Shown here one piece after another: positions 26,358 to 35,947 of a stretch of DNA of 64,000 nt (position 1 is its first letter; every line of letters starts with the position of its first letter). The position numbers and the translations under genes were made by a program. The notes below the pieces were generated by a model, which saw only the letters and a list, made by a program, of their open reading frames with translations, was not told the origin of the DNA and did not search any database. Source of the DNA: M3007 sp044347755 (GTDB taxonomy: Bacteria; Bacteroidota; Bacteroidia; Chitinophagales; Saprospiraceae); the NCBI GenBank assembly GCA_044347755.1, contig JBIKUE010000007.1, positions 1 to 64,000 of the forward strand, read 5' to 3'.

Positions 26358-26515
26358 ACATGAGTCATCCCGAATTTTCCATGGTTGCTCCTGTTTATAT
26401 GATCAAATCGCATCCCGGACCTCGCAAGAGGTCCAACTTACGCCGCGAGGTCCTAAAATCACATAACCTATGTTGCTACAAAGGTTAGACCTCTGTCGAG
26501 GTCTGCTGCGCAAAG
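26358..26515. repeat. Intergenic cluster of short palindromes built on GACCTCG
   Basis: The spacer holds several related inverted repeats: GGACCTC-GCAA-GAGGTCC at 26417-26434, a further CGAGGTCC at 26446-26453, TAACC/GGTTA around 26465-26486, and GACCTC-TGTC-GAGGTC at 26488-26503. The string AACATGAGTCATCCC near 26358 recurs in the terminator stem downstream. The layout resembles dispersed palindromic intergenic elements of Bacteroidota rather than a gene. Confidence 0.5.
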
Positions 26516-26520
26516 CCATA

Positions 26521-26567
26521 AAATAAACATGAGTCATCCCAAAATTCGGTATGACTCATGTTTATTT
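26521..26567. terminator. Bidirectional terminator hairpin between convergent genes
   Basis: A perfect 17-bp stem (26521-26537 with 26551-26567) around a 13-nt loop. The outer ends are A-rich on the left and T-rich on the right, so it works as an intrinsic terminator in both directions: for the DUF4252 gene and for the OPT transporter whose stop is at 26576. Confidence 0.8.
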
Positions 26568-26575
26568 CTTATCTT

Positions 26576-28600
26576 CTATTTTTTTCTGGAGGCGTTTATC
26601 AGGAAATACGCCAATGTGGCGAAACAGACCACTCCTAGAATATTGTATCCGTTAGCACCTATGATACCGGATATACTGTGTTCCATATTCATTTTTTCCA
26701 GGGCTGCTGCAGTGCCATCTGATGCCTGGAACAAGGCGACAATTACCCCGGCCAACGCACCACCAGCCACCAGTCCGGTAGCAAACAAACTTCCACGGCC
26801 AAGTTCAGCGTCTTCTACCGCTTCTCCTCTGCGACTAGACATCCAATCGGTCAAACCTTTGAGTGCGCCACCAATCCAGATTGGAAGTGTAGTGCTCAGT
26901 GGCAGGTAAAGGCCTACTGCGAACGAAAGAGATTTTACGCCACAAAGTTCCATAGTTACCGCTACAAATAACCCTACCAATACAAATTGCCAGTCCAGGT
27001 TAAAGGACAATAAACCTTTGATCAACGTAGCCATTAAGGTAGCCTGAGGAGCATTGAATTTTTCGCCGATGGCATGTTCAATGCCTTGCGCACGAAGATC
27101 TGCCGTGGGGTTATCCAGAAAAAGAACCGTAGCTCCAATCACCAGAGAAGACACAATTACACCAATAAACAGGGCAATTTGTTGATATCGGGGAGTGGCT
27201 CCTATTAAATAACCTGTTTTGAGATCCTGGGAGGTTGCACCCGCATTAGCCGCAGCAATACATACCATGCTGCCTACAACCAGGGCCATTGGTTCAAATA
27301 CTTTACCTGTCCAGCCTACTCCAATAAATACAAGTGCTGTACCCATAATAGTTGCAATGGTCATCCCGGAAATCGGGCTGTTGCTGCTACCGATAATCCC
27401 AACAATACGACTTGCAACCGTTACAAAGAAAAACCCAAAAATAACCACTAGTACGCCAATCATCAGTTTACTGAAAATACTGTCGCCAGGAATGCTGGGT
27501 AAAACAGCCATTAAAAGGATCAGAGCAAGGCTTCCGATTCCAACTACTTTTATCGACAAGTCATCCTCAGTACGGGCTTTGATCGCTGCTTTATCGCGAT
27601 TACGAAACTCGCCCATGCTATCGCGAAACGAAGAAATGATGGTAGGCATGGTTTTGATCAGGGTGATAAAACCTGCTCCAGCCACAGCGCCGGCACCAAT
27701 TTGGCGAATATATGCCCGGTAAACCGCTTCTGAAAGATTGCTCATGGTTTTGGTAGCCGGGTCCCAGCCAAAACGTGCGCTTGTTTGGGTGGCATCCATC
27801 AGGTCCAGTTTGTCTAATTGGGCTGCAATTACATCAGGCGGAACCAGTGTAGCAAGCAGTGGGATCAGGCCAAGCCAGGCCAGAACGCCACCCGCCACCA
27901 ATACTCCTGCAATTCGCGGCCCAATGATATAACCTACCCCCAGATATTCCGGAGTAATCTCACCACTTAACCTGGCTGCTGGTAAATACTTATTGGCAAT
28001 ACCTGATGCCCATGTAGGTACTTCAGCAATGACGTGGAAAACTTTTTGCAGCATGGCGTAACCCAATGCAAATCCCAAGCCCTGGTAGGCCGTTTTGGCA
28101 AAATCGCCCCCTTTATCACCAGCCATCAGTACATGAGCACAGGCCGTTCCTTCCGGGTAAGGCAAATTATCATGTTCCTTGACAATCAACGACCGACGTA
28201 ATGGGATCATCATTAACACCCCTAATATCCCGCCAAATATTGCCAGCATCAGGATAGTCCAATAATTAAAATAGCCTTTCCCGATTCCGTCAGACAAGAA
28301 CAAGAACGCCGGTAGTGTAAATACAACGCCTGCTGCAACTGATTCTCCGGCAGAGCCCGTGGTTTGAATAATGTTGTTCTCCAGGATAGTAGTACCCAGA
28401 AATTTTCGTCCCAGGGAAATAGCCAGAACGGCAATAGGAATAGACGCAGAAACGGTCAAGCCTGCTTTCAAGGCGAGATACACCGTTGCTGCGCCAAAAA
28501 GAATTCCAAAAAGAGAGCCAATGACAATGGCCCGGACAGTGAATTCCTTTACAGAAACATTTTCCGAAGCAATGTAGGGTTTGAAGTCATGGTTAGCCAT
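26576..28600 (-). CDS. OPT family oligopeptide transporter
   Basis: Large inner-membrane transporter of 674 residues in the OPT superfamily, which takes up small peptides or metal chelates. The N-terminal pattern EFTVRAIVIGSLFGILFGAATVYLALKAGLTVSASIPIAVL is diagnostic of the prokaryotic OPT branch, and about sixteen hydrophobic helices follow. A conserved NLPYPEGTACAHVL and GATSQDLKTGYLIGATP are also present. I start at ATG 28600 (MANHDFKPYI); nine further residues open upstream are not family-like. Divergent from a PorP/SprF gene. A near-consensus promoter string, TACCTTTC, lies about 40 nt upstream on the minus strand. The substrate is unknown. Confidence 0.88.
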   Translation of the reverse strand: MANHDFKPYIASENVSVKEFTVRAIVIGSLFGILFGAATVYLALKAGLTVSASIPIAVLAISLGRKFLGTTILENNIIQTTGSAGESVAAGVVFTLPAFLFLSDGIGKGYFNYWTILMLAIFGGILGVLMMIPLRRSLIVKEHDNLPYPEGTACAHVLMAGDKGGDFAKTAYQGLGFALGYAMLQKVFHVIAEVPTWASGIANKYLPAARLSGEITPEYLGVGYIIGPRIAGVLVAGGVLAWLGLIPLLATLVPPDVIAAQLDKLDLMDATQTSARFGWDPATKTMSNLSEAVYRAYIRQIGAGAVAGAGFITLIKTMPTIISSFRDSMGEFRNRDKAAIKARTEDDLSIKVVGIGSLALILLMAVLPSIPGDSIFSKLMIGVLVVIFGFFFVTVASRIVGIIGSSNSPISGMTIATIMGTALVFIGVGWTGKVFEPMALVVGSMVCIAAANAGATSQDLKTGYLIGATPRYQQIALFIGVIVSSLVIGATVLFLDNPTADLRAQGIEHAIGEKFNAPQATLMATLIKGLLSFNLDWQFVLVGLFVAVTMELCGVKSLSFAVGLYLPLSTTLPIWIGGALKGLTDWMSSRRGEAVEDAELGRGSLFATGLVAGGALAGVIVALFQASDGTAAALEKMNMEHSISGIIGANGYNILGVVCFATLAYFLINASRKK

Positions 28601-28741
28601 ACGCAAAAAAGAAAAGGTTGTTATCAAAGTGATGCGCCGAAAGGTAGGCTAAATTTGAAATTATATCCAACATGCAATGAATTGTATCACTTTATCGTAA
28701 ATGTAATTCACTGAAGGAAAGGCTCGTTCGCTACAACTTGC

Positions 28742-28749
28742 TACCTTTG
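28742..28749 (+). promoter_or_regulatory. Bacteroidota -7 box ahead of the second PorP/SprF gene
   Basis: TACCTTTG, followed by CG as at several other genes in the window. The start codon at 28771 is 22 nt further on, giving a very short leader. Confidence 0.5.
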
Positions 28750-28770
28750 CGCAAAATACTCCCAATTCGT

Positions 28771-29853
28771 ATGCAAAAACGTGTTTTTTTACTCCTTAAT
28801 CCTGTCAAATGGCTCCCTCTATTGGGCATCATGCTGGTTTGTTTAACCAAAACCTATGCTCAGGATAAGCATTTTACGCAATTTTATGCATCACCGCTTA
28901 CCTTGAACCCTGCCTTAACCGGTGCTATGGATGGCAGCTATCGTGTAGGCGCCATTTACAGAGACCAATGGAGGAAAGTATTGGATAATCCAATCAAAAC
29001 CTTTTCTATGGCTGCCGATCTTCGGTTTGAGGCCAACAGGAAGAAAAATTCAGAGGATGCATTTGGTCTGGGAATTATGTTTTTCAACGACAAGGTTAGT
29101 GTAATTGATTTTAGCACAACCCAAATCGCAGTTTCCATGGCTTATCATAAAGCGTTGGGAATCAACAATGATAAATTTCTTACACTTGGCATTCAAGGCG
29201 GGCTCACCCAGCGAAATGTAAACTATGAGACCTTGAATTTTCACGACGAATTCAACGGAACTACCGGATACACACTTACTTCCAGTGAGTTCTTGCCCGG
29301 GAATAATTTTGCTTTCCCGGATCTGAATGTTGGACTGAATTATACATCCAAATTTGCTGAAGAAGGTCGCTTTTTTGCCGGCGCTTCGATCCACCATATT
29401 CTACAACCTAAGGTATCGTTCTATGAGGATCCTACTAATATCACGGTCCAGCCAGGAGGAAAACTATATCCCAAAATGAATGTCCAGCTTGCTGCCAGTA
29501 TTCCTTTTGATCGGAGCAACCGTACATCTATACAACCCAGGTTATTGGCTGCGCTACAGGGACCACATATGGAAATCAATGCTGGCACTAATTTCCGATT
29601 TGCTTTAGGGCAGTATGGTAGCTCAGCGCTACATTTTGGCGCTTGGGCAAGACCTGTTCGGAACGATGGTGGCTTCGGATTTGATGCGGTTGTAGCACTA
29701 TTTGGGCTTGAAATCAATTCTATGTTGTTAGGCTTGAGTTACGACCTGAATACCCGTGCACTTCAGGCAAACCAAAGACAGGGTTCTTTCGAACTCTCTA
29801 TTTCATACATGGGCAATTACGACAACGAAAAAGTACTTTGCCCTAAATTTTAA
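28771..29853 (+). CDS. PorP/SprF family outer-membrane protein (second copy)
   Basis: A 360-residue PorP/SprF-family barrel. The signal peptide ends at TYAQ, then the signature DKHFTQFYASPLTLNPALTGAMDG and YRDQWRK. The following pattern of beta strands and internal segments such as DEFNGTTGYTLTSSE and SIHHILQP is characteristic of the family, and it ends after FELSISYMGNY. I start at ATG 28771; an in-frame TTG at 28738 would overlap the promoter box. Unlike the first copy, it is not adjacent to a type B adhesin: der follows 50 nt downstream. The nearest type B protein in the window is the 1373-residue adhesin at 39.6-43.7 kb. Confidence 0.85.
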   Translation: MQKRVFLLLNPVKWLPLLGIMLVCLTKTYAQDKHFTQFYASPLTLNPALTGAMDGSYRVGAIYRDQWRKVLDNPIKTFSMAADLRFEANRKKNSEDAFGLGIMFFNDKVSVIDFSTTQIAVSMAYHKALGINNDKFLTLGIQGGLTQRNVNYETLNFHDEFNGTTGYTLTSSEFLPGNNFAFPDLNVGLNYTSKFAEEGRFFAGASIHHILQPKVSFYEDPTNITVQPGGKLYPKMNVQLAASIPFDRSNRTSIQPRLLAALQGPHMEINAGTNFRFALGQYGSSALHFGAWARPVRNDGGFGFDAVVALFGLEINSMLLGLSYDLNTRALQANQRQGSFELSISYMGNYDNEKVLCPKF

Positions 29854-29903
29854 CCGAAAAGGTTTCACCAAAAACTTTTCCCAAAAAACCTGACTCAACA
29901 TAC

Positions 29904-31214
29904 ATGAGTAATAACATTGTAGCCATAATTGGCCGTCCCAACGTTGGAAAATCTACCCTGTACAACCGTCTGGTTGGTGGTAGAGATGCTATCACAGATG
30001 ACTTTTCCGGGGTTACCCGGGATAGAAAATACGGATATTGCGAATGGGGCGGCAAGCGCTTCACCGTGGTAGACACGGGAGGATTCGTTCACGGATCAGA
30101 TGATGTTTTTGAATCTGCTATTCGTTCACAAGTAAGGATTGCAACAGAAGAAGCGGCAGCTATTATTTTTCTGGTTGATGCACAAACCGGCATCACAGAT
30201 CTGGACGAAAGCATGGCAAAATGGCTGCGCCGTTCTACCAAGCCTATCTATTTAGTCGTCAACAAAGCAGATAACCACAAAGATCTTTTGGCAGCGAATG
30301 AGTTTTGGGGACTTGGATTTGAAAACACTTTCTTCATTGCTGCCATAAGTGGTAGTGGTACGGGTGATCTGCTAGATGCAGTAATTGAACACATCGATAA
30401 TACCGAAGAGTTGGATACAGAGTTACCCAAGTTCGCCATTGTCGGCAGGCCGAATGTTGGGAAGTCTTCCTTGTTAAATGCATTGTTAGGAGAAGATCGG
30501 AACATTGTAACGCCTATAGCGGGTACCACAAGGGACACTATCCACTCTGCCTATAATAAATTTGGTAAAGAATTCATCCTCATCGATACGGCAGGGATAC
30601 GGAAGAAAACAAAGGTTGAAGAAGACCTCGAATTCTATTCTGTTATGCGGGCCATCCGGGCATTGGAGGAGTCGGACGTATGTCTCCTGGTTTTAGATGC
30701 TATGCAAGGGCTGGAAGGGCAAGACATAAATATCCTTCGCCTGGCTCAAAAACGTCACAAGGGAATTGTCATTCTGGTTAATAAATGGGATTTAGTGGAG
30801 AACAAGCAAACTAACTCCACAAGGGATTTTGAAGCGGCTATCAAGCGCAAACTCGCTCCGTTTGATGACGTTCCAATTCTTTTCATTTCAGTTAAAGAGA
30901 AACAGCGGATTTTTCAGGCCGTAGAAGCTGCTATGGAAGTGTATGCCAACAGGACACGCAGGATTAAGACTTCCGAGCTAAACGAAAAAATGATGGAGAT
31001 TATCGAGGCTACTCCTCCACCATCAGTTTCTGGACGCTTCCCGAAATTCAAATATGTGACCCAAATTCCTACGCACTACCCATCTTTTGTATTCTTTGTG
31101 AACAATCCAAACTGGGTAAGGGATTCCTACAAGCAATTCCTGGAGAACCAGTTGCGCAAACATTTTGACTTCAAAGGAGTAACAATGGAGGTTTATATGC
31201 GTTCTAAATCATAG
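29904..31214 (+). CDS. der: Ribosome assembly GTPase Der (EngA)
   Basis: Essential GTPase for 50S subunit maturation, with two GTPase domains in tandem and a KH-like C-terminal domain, acting on the ribosome in the cytoplasm. In the 436-residue protein the first P-loop is GRPNVGKST at 10-18, with D-T-G-G at 57-60 and N-K-A-D at 120-123; the second P-loop is GRPNVGKSS at 181-189, with D-T-A-G and N-K-W-D later. The KH-like tail runs from about 350 and includes the SGRFPKFKYVTQ motif. Standard length. It follows a PorP/SprF gene by 50 nt on the same strand. Confidence 0.96.
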   Translation: MSNNIVAIIGRPNVGKSTLYNRLVGGRDAITDDFSGVTRDRKYGYCEWGGKRFTVVDTGGFVHGSDDVFESAIRSQVRIATEEAAAIIFLVDAQTGITDLDESMAKWLRRSTKPIYLVVNKADNHKDLLAANEFWGLGFENTFFIAAISGSGTGDLLDAVIEHIDNTEELDTELPKFAIVGRPNVGKSSLLNALLGEDRNIVTPIAGTTRDTIHSAYNKFGKEFILIDTAGIRKKTKVEEDLEFYSVMRAIRALEESDVCLLVLDAMQGLEGQDINILRLAQKRHKGIVILVNKWDLVENKQTNSTRDFEAAIKRKLAPFDDVPILFISVKEKQRIFQAVEAAMEVYANRTRRIKTSELNEKMMEIIEATPPPSVSGRFPKFKYVTQIPTHYPSFVFFVNNPNWVRDSYKQFLENQLRKHFDFKGVTMEVYMRSKS

Positions 31215-31270
31215 TACCTGTTCAAACAGGAATGAACGTCTCCCCCAATAACCACCAACAATAAACACAT

Positions 31271-32128
31271 ATGTTCCGTTTGTTTTTGATCCTACCCTTT
31301 CTGGCCTTACTTGGGTCATGTAAAGACGAACCTGAACAAATACCGGTTTATCTAAATATTAAACCATTTCAAGTTACTGCCCCCGGCGGTGAGAGTTGGC
31401 ATAAAATTACAGATGGCTGGCTTTATATCAACGGAGAATTCCTGGGTGGGTATACCCTTCCGGCCGTTATTCCCATACTCGCCGAGGGCGATACAGAAAT
31501 ACAGGTGTTCCCGGGAATTAAAGAAAACGGGATTGAAGCAACCCCGAATATTTACCCTTATCTGAAACGTTTCACTAAAAATTATAATCTGCTTTCTGGT
31601 CAAACGATCGATGTTCAACCGGTTACGGATTATGACTCCAACATCAAATATGCAATGGGAGTTGGCAGGGGTGATTTTGATGGCGGCTCAAATATTGGCC
31701 TTGAAAACAGGGATGGAGATACTGATCTCAACTTTGAGATCAGTGACAATGGTGCTTTTTCCGGAAAGTGTCTCATCATGCGCGCAGACACTGCTCATCC
31801 AATCATGGATGTAGCTACGGAGTTAATCAAGGATATTCCTAATCTGGGAGCTCCAGAGGTTTGGCTGGAGTTACACTACAAAACAGATGTACCGTTTGCG
31901 CTGTATTTACTCAATGGAAATCCTGAAAATGGACAAGGTGTTTTTCAGTTCAACAAAAGCGACACGTGGAATAAGATTTACCTCAACCTTACTCAGTTCA
32001 TCGTCAGTTCAGGCTGGCGAGATCAGCGACTCTTTTTCCGGCTGAGTCTGCCAAGAGATGAAAAAGGGCAATACACACAAACGGAAGCAACTGTTCGGCT
32101 AGACAATATTCGGTTGGTACACTTTTGA
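31271..32128 (+). CDS. Uncharacterised lipoprotein
   Basis: A 285-residue predicted lipoprotein with signal ending LLGSC (lipid cysteine at 17). The first half (about 25-130) looks like a beta-rich domain with an internal repeat pattern (WLYINGEFLGGYTLP). The second half (about 145-285) resembles a carbohydrate-binding jelly-roll by its pattern (GLENRDGD, APEVWLELHYKTD, RLDNIRLV), but I cannot name a family. It lies 56 nt after der and 14 nt before a sugar-phosphate transferase gene, with which it is probably cotranscribed, so a role in polysaccharide export or surface attachment is possible. Confidence 0.6.
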   Translation: MFRLFLILPFLALLGSCKDEPEQIPVYLNIKPFQVTAPGGESWHKITDGWLYINGEFLGGYTLPAVIPILAEGDTEIQVFPGIKENGIEATPNIYPYLKRFTKNYNLLSGQTIDVQPVTDYDSNIKYAMGVGRGDFDGGSNIGLENRDGDTDLNFEISDNGAFSGKCLIMRADTAHPIMDVATELIKDIPNLGAPEVWLELHYKTDVPFALYLLNGNPENGQGVFQFNKSDTWNKIYLNLTQFIVSSGWRDQRLFFRLSLPRDEKGQYTQTEATVRLDNIRLVHF

Positions 32129-32142
32129 AGAAGGGTTAAAGA

Positions 32143-33558
32143 ATGAAACTGCGAAAACGCCACACTTTTTTTTACGGAGTCGCCGATTTTATCATGGCGA
32201 TGCTATCCTGGGCCCTCTTTTTTCTTTACCGGAAAGATCTGGAAGCTGGTGTAATGGATACCAGTGTGTTTGATGACCCTAATTTCTACCTTGGAATTTT
32301 CATTATTCCAACCGGCTGGGTTTTACTCTATAGCATTTTTGATCACTACACCGACATTTACAGGATAGCAAGACTTAACACCCTGACTAATACTTTTTTA
32401 ATAACTTTTTTGGGTGTTACCTTTTTGTTTTTTACGCTTATCCTGGATGACGTAGTGAATGATTATAAGACTTACTATCGGTCTTTTATCTTTTTGTTTA
32501 CGCTTCATTTTATGCTCACAGCCACCTCACGCATGATTCTACTCACGCGCGCTAGCAGGAGGCTTAAAGCTGGGATTGTTACGTTCAATACCTTATTGGT
32601 AGGCGGCAACCAAAATGCACTGGATTTATATCAGGACATTGTAGATAGGGAAAAAGGACTTGGTAATAAGTTCGTAGGTTTTATTGATACTAACGGCGGA
32701 TTGGAGCCGGTATTAGCGGATCGGCTTCCCAATTTGGGGAAAATCCAGGATTTAACGAACGTAATCCGGGAATATCAGGTTGAGGATATTATAATAGCAA
32801 TAGAAACCTCTGAGCATAATCGTTTGAAGAATATCCTGAATATCCTGTTTGATTTTGGCGACCAGGTGTTGGTCAAGATTATTCCAGACATGTATGATAT
32901 CTTGCTCGGAACCGTAAAAATGAACCATGTTTATGGAGCGGTACTGATTGAGATACGGCAGGAATTAATGCCCCGCTGGCAGCGAACTATTAAACGGGGA
33001 TTAGACGTCCTTGTTAGTGCGCTGGCACTCTCTATACTCTCTCCTTTACTTCTGTACATCATGATCCGGGTGCGATTATCGAGTACAGGCCCTATTTTTT
33101 TCGCACAGGAGCGACTAGGACTGAATGGTAAACCCTTTACCATTTTCAAGTTTCGATCCATGTACACCGATGCAGAAAAGCTGGGTCCGCAATTATCGCA
33201 CGATGGAGATCCGCGCTGTACACCTTGGGGTGCAGTAATGCGCAAATGGCGCTTGGATGAAATTCCCAACTTTTGGAACGTACTGCGCGGCGACATGTCG
33301 CTTGTTGGCCCCAGACCGGAGCGCAGGCATTTTATTGATCAGATCCTGGAGGAGAACCCACAATACCGTCACCTGCTTAAGGTTAGGCCTGGCATCACTT
33401 CATGGGGTCAGGTAAAATATGGATACGCCTCCAATGTTCAGGAAATGCTCCAGCGTTTGCGCTTTGACCTATTGTATATTGAAAACATGTCATTGGCTCT
33501 GGATTTCAAGATCATGTTTTATACTGCTCTGGTATTATTGCAAGGCAGGGGTAAATAA
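32143..33558 (+). CDS. Polyprenyl-phosphate sugar-phosphate transferase (exopolysaccharide initiating enzyme)
   Basis: Inner-membrane enzyme that starts lipid-linked polysaccharide synthesis by moving a sugar 1-phosphate to undecaprenyl phosphate. The 471-residue protein has four N-terminal hydrophobic helices (to about 135), a Rossmann-like CoA-binding-type domain (about 140-265), a further membrane segment near 290-312, and the catalytic bacterial sugar transferase domain with PIFFAQERLGLNGKPF, FKFRSMYTDA, DEIPNFWNVLRGDMSLVGPRPE and VRPGITSWGQVKYGY. This is the WbaP/WcaJ-type organisation. The sugar is not evident and no glycosyltransferase cluster adjoins it. It follows a lipoprotein gene by 14 nt and converges on a thiolase gene. 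Confidence 0.88.
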   Translation: MKLRKRHTFFYGVADFIMAMLSWALFFLYRKDLEAGVMDTSVFDDPNFYLGIFIIPTGWVLLYSIFDHYTDIYRIARLNTLTNTFLITFLGVTFLFFTLILDDVVNDYKTYYRSFIFLFTLHFMLTATSRMILLTRASRRLKAGIVTFNTLLVGGNQNALDLYQDIVDREKGLGNKFVGFIDTNGGLEPVLADRLPNLGKIQDLTNVIREYQVEDIIIAIETSEHNRLKNILNILFDFGDQVLVKIIPDMYDILLGTVKMNHVYGAVLIEIRQELMPRWQRTIKRGLDVLVSALALSILSPLLLYIMIRVRLSSTGPIFFAQERLGLNGKPFTIFKFRSMYTDAEKLGPQLSHDGDPRCTPWGAVMRKWRLDEIPNFWNVLRGDMSLVGPRPERRHFIDQILEENPQYRHLLKVRPGITSWGQVKYGYASNVQEMLQRLRFDLLYIENMSLALDFKIMFYTALVLLQGRGK

Positions 33559-33567
33559 GCCGCCGGC

Positions 33568-34767
33568 TTACATGCGTTCCAATACCACTGCATAGCCCTG
33601 CCCTACCCCAATACACATGGTGCATAAGGCATACCTACCACCCTTCCGCTTAAGTTGGCGTGCAGCCGTAAGTATAATTCGGGCGCCACTCATGCCTAGC
33701 GGGTGTCCGAGCGCAATAGCACCTCCATTGGGGTTAATGCGGGGGTCCTTATCTTCTAATCCCAACATTCTGGTACAAGCCAGTACCTGAGCCGCAAAAG
33801 CTTCATTCAGCTCGATAATATCCATATCAGACAATCTCAGTCCGGCTTTTTGCAAGGCCTCTTGAGAGGCGCCAACGGGTCCGATGCCCATGATACGAGG
33901 CTCCACGCCTACAACAGCACTGCTGACAATCCGGGCAATTGGCGTCAGTTTTTGTTGATTCACGCCTTTTTCTGATGCCAGTAATAGTGCAGCCGCTCCA
34001 TCATTCAATCCGGAAGCATTCCCTGCTGTAACGGATCCTTCTTTTTTAAATGCAGGACGAAGTTTAGCGAGGATCTCCAGCGAGGTTTCGGGTTTAATAA
34101 ACTCATCGTGTTCCAAAATCTGCACGTCTGACTTCCCTTTCGGTACAGAGACCGGAATAATTTCCTCTGCAAAAATACCCGCACTTCTTGCATTGGAAGC
34201 CTTTTGCTGACTCCAAACGGCAAACATATCCTGATCTTCACGACTTATGCCATGCTGTTCAACCAGGTTCTCGGCAGTCATACCCATGGCATCAGTGCCA
34301 TATAGCTGCTGCATCCTGGCATTGATAAATCGCCATCCAAAGCTGGAATCAAACATTTGAGCATCTGTACCAAATGGTTTTGCCGATTTGCTGATCACCC
34401 ATGGTGCACGGGTCATTCCTTCAACTCCTCCGGCGATCCATAAATCGCCGTCTCCAGCAACTATCCCGCGCTGAGCATGAATCACCGCCGACATGCCACT
34501 GGCGCACAATCGGTTGACCGTTTCACCAGGAACTGTTACTGGAAGTCCGGCCAATAGCAACGACATCCTGGCAATGTTTCGGTTATCTTCACCGGCCTGA
34601 TTGGCGCAGCCCAGCACCACATCTGCAATGGCAGCAGGGTCTACTTCCGGATGCCTTTTAAGCAAAGCCTCAATAGCCAAAGCGGCTAAATCATCTGTTC
34701 TTACCGGAGATAACATACCTCCAAAATTGCCAATGGGTGTGCGGATGCCATCAATAATGTATGCCAT
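33568..34767 (-). CDS. Thiolase of the 3-oxoadipyl-CoA type (PaaJ/PcaF)
   Basis: Cytoplasmic thiolase of 399 residues. Nucleophile C88 lies in NRLCASGMSA, the catalytic His in GGAIALGHPLGMSG and the second Cys in CTMCIGVGQG. The N-terminus (YIIDGIRTPIGNFGG), the VLGCANQAGEDNRN block and FGWRFINARM are close to those of 3-oxoadipyl-CoA thiolases of phenylacetate and beta-ketoadipate catabolism, so PaaJ/PcaF is the best reading; a general acetyl-CoA acetyltransferase is an alternative. I start at ATG 34767 (MAYIIDG); a longer frame to 34827 is open but unlike the family. No other paa gene is adjacent, though an orphan paaB lies 10 kb to the left. Confidence 0.85.
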   Translation of the reverse strand: MAYIIDGIRTPIGNFGGMLSPVRTDDLAALAIEALLKRHPEVDPAAIADVVLGCANQAGEDNRNIARMSLLLAGLPVTVPGETVNRLCASGMSAVIHAQRGIVAGDGDLWIAGGVEGMTRAPWVISKSAKPFGTDAQMFDSSFGWRFINARMQQLYGTDAMGMTAENLVEQHGISREDQDMFAVWSQQKASNARSAGIFAEEIIPVSVPKGKSDVQILEHDEFIKPETSLEILAKLRPAFKKEGSVTAGNASGLNDGAAALLLASEKGVNQQKLTPIARIVSSAVVGVEPRIMGIGPVGASQEALQKAGLRLSDMDIIELNEAFAAQVLACTRMLGLEDKDPRINPNGGAIALGHPLGMSGARIILTAARQLKRKGGRYALCTMCIGVGQGYAVVLERM

Positions 34768-34864
34768 GGTTGTGCGGTAGGATAATAGCTGGTTGATAAA
34801 AGCATAACGCCCGGCGCTCAGGAGCAAATCGGGCGTTATGCAAAAACAAAATGATCAATCAAAT

Positions 34865-35896
34865 TTACTGTTCAAAAAAGGAATCGTATTGATTGCCACC
34901 ACGCTCCTGTTTGCTGGGCACTTTTACAGGAGCATTCAGATCAAGCGTTTCAGCGGGGCTGCTGACCTTGGAAACAATCTTGTTCTTATCGCCACCAAGA
35001 AGGAAAGAAACACCCTCTTTTTCCCATTTATCCAGCATAGCCATACCTTCTTCTTCAAATACACCGTTTTGAAGGTCAATGCCGTCCATGAAGTTTTTAG
35101 ACATATCCATGAAACGCTCCATTTCACCTACTTTCTGACCTACATCTTCAGCCATGGCTTCCAAAGCCATATCATACATGTATTTTTTGTCAGAATTACC
35201 ACTAAGGATATTCATGGCAGAGCGCATAGCCGAATGGCTCGCTTTAATGGCTTTATATTCCTGCTCTTTCACCACTACCTGGTCGCTCAGATCTTCCAGC
35301 ATGATCTCCGAATTTTCATACATTTTGGTCAATACACGATAGAGTACTTCCATCCGCTTGTACAAGTCTTCGAGTTTCATATTCGAATCCTGTAACCTGC
35401 CGGCTTTGCGCGCCTGGAGAACCATCATAGCCTCCTTACCTGTTTCTTTAGCCTTTCCAGCCAGGTTCAGATTATTCTGGATATTGCGCTGGTTTTGTTT
35501 AATCATCTCAGCCAGCTTATACATTTGACCCTTAAGGTTGCTGATTTGGCCATTCATTTTGCCCAGGTTGTCTTTCAAATCCTCGATATAACTCTTGAGT
35601 ATGCCAATTGGATCAATTTGGACGAAAATGCCGGTAATCCAACGCATGATGGATTTGTAGACATACCATACCAGATTCCGCATTTTAGGATCCAGAACCA
35701 TATAAATTACTGCGGCAAGTGCCGCCAAAATACCCGCCAAATACAAAGTATTCGACGCCAGAGTAATCAATGTTGGCAGTGCCTTATATAGGAGAAAACC
35801 TCCTCCAAGCAGGATAGCGGCCATAAATAGACCTCCGGTAACTCCCTCCGGACGCTCCCAAAAATTTTTGGGCTTGATCGGTTGCATTTCTGTCAT
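34865..35896 (-). CDS. Membrane-anchored PspA/IM30-like coiled-coil protein
   Basis: A 343-residue protein of unknown function. Two hydrophobic helices (about 22-40 and 46-68) lie at the N-terminus, followed by a positively flanked linker and a long alpha-helical coiled coil (about 95-232) containing DPIGILKSYIEDLKDNLGKM, a start that echoes PspA/IM30 ESCRT-III-like proteins. A further helical segment spans about 235-300, and the acidic/proline-rich tail ends near 343. PspA itself lacks transmembrane anchors, so this is at most a membrane-tethered relative. It ends a minus-strand trio with a 64-residue membrane peptide (51 nt upstream) and a 219-residue coiled-coil protein, with the three genes probably in one operon. 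Confidence 0.6.
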   Translation of the reverse strand: MTEMQPIKPKNFWERPEGVTGGLFMAAILLGGGFLLYKALPTLITLASNTLYLAGILAALAAVIYMVLDPKMRNLVWYVYKSIMRWITGIFVQIDPIGILKSYIEDLKDNLGKMNGQISNLKGQMYKLAEMIKQNQRNIQNNLNLAGKAKETGKEAMMVLQARKAGRLQDSNMKLEDLYKRMEVLYRVLTKMYENSEIMLEDLSDQVVVKEQEYKAIKASHSAMRSAMNILSGNSDKKYMYDMALEAMAEDVGQKVGEMERFMDMSKNFMDGIDLQNGVFEEEGMAMLDKWEKEGVSFLLGGDKNKIVSKVSSPAETLDLNAPVKVPSKQERGGNQYDSFFEQ

Positions 35897-35947
35897 ATTA
35901 CGTTGTGGTTTCGTTGTTTAATGTTGAGGTGAATGGTTAAATGGTGC

